Assembly (NCBI RefSeq): GCF_014649335.1
Contig: NZ_BMSV01000005.1
Span: 372,001-436,000, forward strand
Origin: Streptomyces roseolilacinus
GTDB lineage: Bacteria; Actinomycetota; Actinomycetes; Streptomycetales; Streptomycetaceae
Length of the DNA stretch: 64,000 nucleotides
Direction: 5' to 3'
The notes below the pieces were generated by a model, which saw only the letters and a list, made by a program, of their open reading frames with translations, was not told the origin of the DNA and made no database searches. A program made the translations under genes and the position numbers. Below, piece after piece: positions 60,146 to 64,000 of the stretch. Position 1 is the stretch's first letter; each line of letters begins with the position of its first letter.

Positions 60146-60742
60146 GTGACTGTTCCCCGAGACGACTCCGCCCCCCGGTACGCACGGGACCTGCTGCGCT
60201 GGCAGTTCGACCTGACCTGGTCGCTGTTCGAGTACCACCTGGAGCGGCTCGAACCCGACGACTACCTGTGGGAGCCCGTGGCCCACTGCTGGACGGTGCG
60301 CCGAGCGGACGACGGGACGTGGGTGGCGGACTGGGCGGAGACAGAACCCGATCCCGTTCCCGTACCGACCATCGGCTGGCTGAGCTGGCACATCGGCTGG
60401 TGGTGGGGCGTGGCCGTCGACCACGCCCACGGCAGGACGCCCCGGGAGCGGAGTGACGTCGCCTGGCCGGGCGCGGGGGAGCCGACCGTCGAGTGGCTGT
60501 GCGGCCTGCGTGAGGACTGGCTGGTGGCGATGGACCGGTTCACCGGTGCGGACCTGGACGCCGTGGCTCCGTTCCCGTGGCCGAACGACCCCGGGTACAC
60601 CGTCGCCCACATGGTCGCCTGGGTGAACGCCGAACTGATGAAGAACGTCGCGGAGATCGGCCAACTCCGCCTGCAACGGGTCAGCGGCCTGCCCCCGAGT
60701 CAGGCCGAACCCACCGGCCACCGGCCGAAGGACGCACACTGA
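60146..60742 (+). CDS. DinB-like superfamily protein
   Basis: 198 residues from a GTG with an AGGG site. The helices LLRWQFDLTWSLFEYHLERL, WLSWHIGWWWGVAVDHAHG and GYTVAHMVAWVNAELMKNVA carry His residues spaced as in the DinB/YfiT metal-dependent hydrolase-like four-helix bundle. In actinobacteria such proteins take part in mycothiol-dependent detoxification or have unknown roles. The start at 60146 is selected because upstream codons lack the family pattern. Confidence 0.88.
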   Translation: MTVPRDDSAPRYARDLLRWQFDLTWSLFEYHLERLEPDDYLWEPVAHCWTVRRADDGTWVADWAETEPDPVPVPTIGWLSWHIGWWWGVAVDHAHGRTPRERSDVAWPGAGEPTVEWLCGLREDWLVAMDRFTGADLDAVAPFPWPNDPGYTVAHMVAWVNAELMKNVAEIGQLRLQRVSGLPPSQAEPTGHRPKDAH

Positions 60743-60968
60743 CGGCGGGAGCCCGTGGGGAACGCGCCGGTCGTGGTACCTCTTCGAGGGCCGTGACCCG
60801 TGCGGCCACCCCGCAGCGCGGACGGCCTGCCGGCCGTGGCGCCCTACGCGGCCGCTCACGCGTCGGGCGGTGTGCTGTCCCCGTAGTCGAGGGGGAGCGG
60901 ACACCGTGCGGGTCGGGCGCGTGACCGGGCTGCCGTCTCGGACCGGCCGGTACGGCGGACGCGCCCCC

Positions 60969-61247
60969 TCACGGGGCGGGCGCGTCCACGAGCCGCCGCT
61001 GCACGTCCGACACCAGGCGCTGAAGCCGACCCGGCCGCACGCCCTCGTGCTCCAGCCACTCGTCGAAACGCGGCCGCAGGCGCCGCATCACGTCCGGTCC
61101 GTGGCGGCGCAGCACCGAGCGGCGGACGGAGATCTCCTCCTGGACCTCTCTCCGAAGCCCGTCGGTCCAGCCCTGTTCCCGGTCGTCCTCCCCCAGAGGG
61201 GCCTTCAGGACGGCCACGGCCTCGTCCAGGACCTCGAGCAGTTCCAC
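60969..61247 (-). CDS. small helical hypothetical protein
   Basis: 92 residues from a GTG with GGAGGGG just upstream, a strong site. The sequence is almost entirely alpha-helical and charged (VELLEVLDEAVAVLKAPLGE, GLRREVQEEISVRRSVLRRH, PRFDEWLEHEGVRPGRLQRL). No domain was recognised. It stands alone between the DinB-like and phosphotransferase genes. Confidence 0.7.
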   Translation of the reverse strand: MELLEVLDEAVAVLKAPLGEDDREQGWTDGLRREVQEEISVRRSVLRRHGPDVMRRLRPRFDEWLEHEGVRPGRLQRLVSDVQRRLVDAPAP

Positions 61248-61674
61248 GACCCCTCCGCACGACCACGACGCGGCCCCCACACGGGAGCCGACCCGGTCGG
61301 GAGGCCGAGGGCCCGTCGAACCGGTGGAAGGAAGGGTACCTTCGGCTCGCCTCGGGGAACCGCCGTCCGGTCCCGGCCGCCGGCCCCCGCCGTGCTCCGG
61401 TCGCCGCTCCAGGGTGCCTTCCGGTCTCCCCGGACACCGGCGGGACGGCGGCGTGCCGGAAGGGGACGCGCGGTGCGGACGGCGCCCGGGGGTACGGTCC
61501 GGTGCCCGTTTCGACGGCGGTACCGTGGGGGACGAGGCGGTCGACGAGGGCGACACGCAGACGCAGGTCGCCGAAGCCCCCCGGGGCCGGCGGAGGCCCC
61601 CTCGCGGGGGAGTACGGCAGGCAGCTTCGAGCCCCCATCCGGACGGGGGCCGGCGAGAATTCGACGGGGGTGCG
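61248..61674. other. 427-bp intergenic region
   Basis: No gene is supported. The downstream phosphotransferase frame is open through it but without family pattern. A promoter for that gene was not located. Confidence 0.35.
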
Positions 61675-62619
61675 ATGACCACCAGCCGGGCAGACCGCCG
61701 GGTCCAGGTCCCCACCGCGCTGGCCACGTCGCTGACCGGGGACGCCTGGCGGACGTGGATCCACGGACTGCCGGCCCTGGCCGAGCAGTTCCTGGAGCGC
61801 TGGGACCTCAAGCCCGACGGCCCCGCCGCGCACGGAGTCGTCGCACTGGTCCTCCCGGTCCTGCGACCGGACGGAACACCTGCCGTCCTCAAGCTGCAAC
61901 CCGTGGACGAGGAGACCCGCGGTGAGCCCCTCGCCCTGCGCACCTGGAGCACCCACCGCGTCGTCGACCTGCTGGACCACGACCCCGCCACCGGCACCAT
62001 GCTCCTGGAACGCCTCGACGGCTCCCGCTCGTTGGAAGCGGTCCCGGACGGCACGCGGGCCTTGCAGGACCTGTCGGAACTCCTCGCCCACCTGGTCGCG
62101 ACCCCGGCCCCGCCCGGCCTGCCGCGACTGGCCGACCTGGCGCACGCCATGCTCGACCGGCTCCCCGGCAGCGTGGACCGCCTGACCGACCCGGACGAGC
62201 GGCGCCTCCTCACCACCTGCGCCGCCGCGATGCGGGAGGTGCTGGACGAACCCGGCGACCGCCTCCTGCACTGGGACCTCCACTACGCCAACGTCCTCGC
62301 CCCTCTGCCCGGTTCGCCGGCGTACGGGCGGGCCGACTGGATCGCCATCGACCCCAAGCCCCTCGCCGGTGACCCCGGCTTCGAGCTCCTGCCCGCCCTG
62401 CGCAACCGCTGGGACGACATCACCCGCGCCGCGGACGTCTCCGCCGCCGTACGGCACCGCTTCCACCTCATGACCGAGGTGCTGGGCCTCGACCGCGGAC
62501 GGGCCACCGCCTGGACCCTCGCCCGCGTCCTCCAGAACGGTCTCTGGGACATCAAGGACGGCGCCACCACACTCGACGCGTCGCAGACCGCCATCGCCCA
62601 CGCGCTCCTGGGCGACTGA
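61675..62619 (+). CDS. aminoglycoside 6-phosphotransferase/hydroxyurea kinase-like protein
   Basis: 314 residues. The opening (LTGDAWRTWIHGLPALAEQF LERWDL) and VALVLPVLRPDGTPAVLKLQ, LLEVLDG-like TMLLERLDGSRSLEAV, the catalytic loop LLHWDLHYANVLAPL and DWIAIDPKPLAGDPGFELLP match the APH(6)/Fructosamine-like streptomycin and hydroxyurea phosphotransferase family. In producers these give resistance to streptomycin; here the substrate is unknown. The ATG at 61675 has a weak purine-rich site. This is the third APH-type kinase in the window. Confidence 0.92.
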   Translation: MTTSRADRRVQVPTALATSLTGDAWRTWIHGLPALAEQFLERWDLKPDGPAAHGVVALVLPVLRPDGTPAVLKLQPVDEETRGEPLALRTWSTHRVVDLLDHDPATGTMLLERLDGSRSLEAVPDGTRALQDLSELLAHLVATPAPPGLPRLADLAHAMLDRLPGSVDRLTDPDERRLLTTCAAAMREVLDEPGDRLLHWDLHYANVLAPLPGSPAYGRADWIAIDPKPLAGDPGFELLPALRNRWDDITRAADVSAAVRHRFHLMTEVLGLDRGRATAWTLARVLQNGLWDIKDGATTLDASQTAIAHALLGD

Positions 62620-62754
62620 GGCAACACTCGCCGGCGACCTCCACCGGGCACACCGTTCCGGGCGGAAGCGGCATCCGGGGGCGCAGACCGACTCGGGCCG
62701 CCCCCCGGACCTATGATCGACCCGGCCGCCGCAGGCCGGAGAGGGAGGCACGCC

Positions 62755-63954
62755 GTGGGCGACTGGGAGGACGGCTCGCTGCACGAGGTCGTCTGGGAGC
62801 GGGATCTGCCGCTGCGCTTCGCACTCGTCAGGAGCGAGTGGGACGGCGAGCAGACGGTGTGGGCACGATGCGCCGACGCCGACGGGCTGTTCGTGGACCG
62901 GGCCGCGTTCCGGGAGCGGCTGACCCTCCTCGGCTGCGCGCCCACCGGACGGCTCCTCAAGGCCGCCGAGCGGTGCGTGAGGGACGCGTCGCCCGTTCCC
63001 TTCGGCGCACTGGGCCTCGACGTGGGCGACCTGGACGCCGAGGACGCGTACGTCCCCTACGACTCCTGTGAGCTCGACGACGTCGTCGTCATCGACAGCA
63101 GGCCCTGCGCGCAGGACCCCGCCCTCCTCGACCTGGTCGTCGAGTGCGTGGTCACCGCCGCGCCGCTCTCCTACCACGAGGAGCCCGAGAGGGCGGACGT
63201 CACCCTCCTGAACGGGGCCGGCGGCGGCGTCCTCGGGCGCTGCCGCCGGGTGGCGGGCCTGTACGGCCGCCGGCCGGAGCCCGCCCGCCGGCCCGTACGG
63301 CTCATCGGCTGCGAGCCCTCACCGCGGATGGTGCGCCGGATGGCCGAACCCGGCGGCGGGGGCGACCACATGGAGTTCTGGCTCCTGGACCGTGCGGGCC
63401 GGCCGACCGTGGTCCAGGAGCACATCACGGCGGACGTCGACGAGTGCCGCCCCTCTGTGCTGGGCGGTGCGCTGATCGACGTGACGCTCAAGCACGGCCT
63501 CTTCGGCCGTCTGCCCTCCCCACCCGCGGCCCGGCCCGTGTGGGAGGTCTGGCACGAGGGCCCGCCCCGGGAGCGCAACGTGTGGGCGCGGTTCACGACC
63601 GAGGGGCGCGGCGAGTGGCTGCAGTTCACAGAGGTGAGCCGGGGCCCCGAGGAGCCCGGCACGGTGTGCGAGCTGGACGGGCGGTACGTCACCGACGTCC
63701 CGGGTCTGCACTGCGCGATCGGCGAGGCGGTCCACGGCCCCGGGTACCGGTGGCACCAGTGCTGGAACGCGCTGCGCGGCTGCTCCTGCCGGGGCGAGGC
63801 TTCCCGCGTGCCCTTCACGCTCGTGTGGCGCGACGCGGACGTGGCCCGGCAGGCACTGGTGGGCGTCAGCGTGGACACGGACGGCGACGTGAGTTACTTC
63901 GACGCGGTGGTGCCGTTCCTGGAGCGGATGGGCGTCACGGTGGTGCTGCGCTGA
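62755..63954 (+). CDS. barstar-domain family protein
   Basis: 399 residues from a GTG with GGAGGCA upstream; an ATG at 62713 is less likely. The C-terminal 85 residues (LDGRYVTDVPGLHCAIGEAV, GYRWHQCWNALRGCSCRGEA, PFTLVWRDADVARQALV) match the barstar fold, inhibitor of barnase-type RNases. The N-terminal 300 residues, with FALVRSEWDGEQTVWARCAD, are of a Streptomyces-specific kind not assigned here. Secretion is not predicted, so it would act in the cytoplasm, perhaps neutralising an RNase. No barnase gene is adjacent. Confidence 0.82.
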   Translation: MGDWEDGSLHEVVWERDLPLRFALVRSEWDGEQTVWARCADADGLFVDRAAFRERLTLLGCAPTGRLLKAAERCVRDASPVPFGALGLDVGDLDAEDAYVPYDSCELDDVVVIDSRPCAQDPALLDLVVECVVTAAPLSYHEEPERADVTLLNGAGGGVLGRCRRVAGLYGRRPEPARRPVRLIGCEPSPRMVRRMAEPGGGGDHMEFWLLDRAGRPTVVQEHITADVDECRPSVLGGALIDVTLKHGLFGRLPSPPAARPVWEVWHEGPPRERNVWARFTTEGRGEWLQFTEVSRGPEEPGTVCELDGRYVTDVPGLHCAIGEAVHGPGYRWHQCWNALRGCSCRGEASRVPFTLVWRDADVARQALVGVSVDTDGDVSYFDAVVPFLERMGVTVVLR

Positions 63955-64000
63955 GGCGTCCTCCTGGGGCGACCCGTCGACCGGAGGGGGAGGCCCGGGA

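Overview
The window is chromosomal DNA from a Streptomyces or a very close actinomycete. The base composition is very high in G+C with G/C-ending codons. Secretion signals (Sec, lipobox and Tat types) are frequent. The content includes subtilisin- and trypsin-type exoenzymes, polysaccharide lyases, DUF397/XRE/DUF5753 and DUF574 families, a SigB/SigF-type sigma factor, and rare TTA (bldA-type) codons. No rRNA, tRNA, CRISPR array, transposase or integrase was recognised. It reads as accessory, chromosome-arm-like territory made of many short transcription units.

Layout. 0-6.5 kb: the end of a DUF389 membrane protein, an aldo/keto reductase divergent from a TetR regulator with two identically spaced operator-like sites, a protein resembling a periplasmic-binding domain, a secreted subtilase, a LuxR-type regulator and an anti-sigma-type ATPase. 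6.5-7.5 kb: no convincing gene but an 18-bp tandem repeat array. 7.5-17.5 kb: secreted serine hydrolase, cold-shock protein with structured leader, lipoprotein plus membrane protein pair, GlxA/AraC regulator divergent from a saccharopine-dehydrogenase-like reductase, ferredoxin-metallohydrolase fusion and small secreted proteins. 17.5-20 kb: a small gene apparently broken by a one-base frameshift, and a secreted S1-fold protein that has lost its catalytic His and Ser but carries a propeller-like repeat domain. 20-23.7 kb: maltokinase-cap-like protein, an ABC-F ATPase preceded by an eight-codon leader peptide, and a cupin. 23.7-29 kb: Tat-exported GH64 glucanase, a phosphotransferase, a PL3 pectate lyase and a second S1-fold pseudoprotease with FG-GAP repeats. 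29.7-34.6 kb: small ORF coupled to a phospholipase-D/cardiolipin-synthase-like protein, a SigB/F-type sigma factor, and a cysteine unit (leader peptide, cysteine dioxygenase, rhodanese). 34.6-44.1 kb: active-looking S1 protease, MarR regulator divergent from a membrane protein, a 924-residue ATP-binding LuxR regulator, another anti-sigma-type ATPase and a TTA-containing oligopeptide-binding lipoprotein. 44.6-54.6 kb: PL1 pectate lyase with a binding module, VanZ-like protein, amino-acid permease, a TetR regulator divergent from a SRPBCC-like protein with an unusually clean operator, phosphotransferases, an LLM-type oxidoreductase and a second secreted serine hydrolase. 54.6-59.5 kb: a lower-GC stretch, then a small ORF with a textbook ribosome binding site and a cluster of regulators (zinc-finger XRE protein, sigma-region-4-like protein, DUF574 methyltransferase, XRE-DUF5753 and DUF397). 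59.6-64 kb: hypothetical genes, a DinB-like protein, a phosphotransferase and a barstar-like protein.

How genes fit together. The GH64 glucanase and both pectate lyases each have a palindrome centred on AGCGCT next to a TTGAC-type -35, which suggests one sugar-responsive LacI-type control over plant and fungal cell-wall degradation; the regulator itself is not in the window. Two units are controlled by short leader peptides (ABC-F and cysteine dioxygenase). Five divergent regulator/target pairs or self-regulated units carry visible palindromes. The least explained elements are the two pseudoproteases with repeat domains, the small ORFs too short for routine gene calling, and two tandem repeat arrays.
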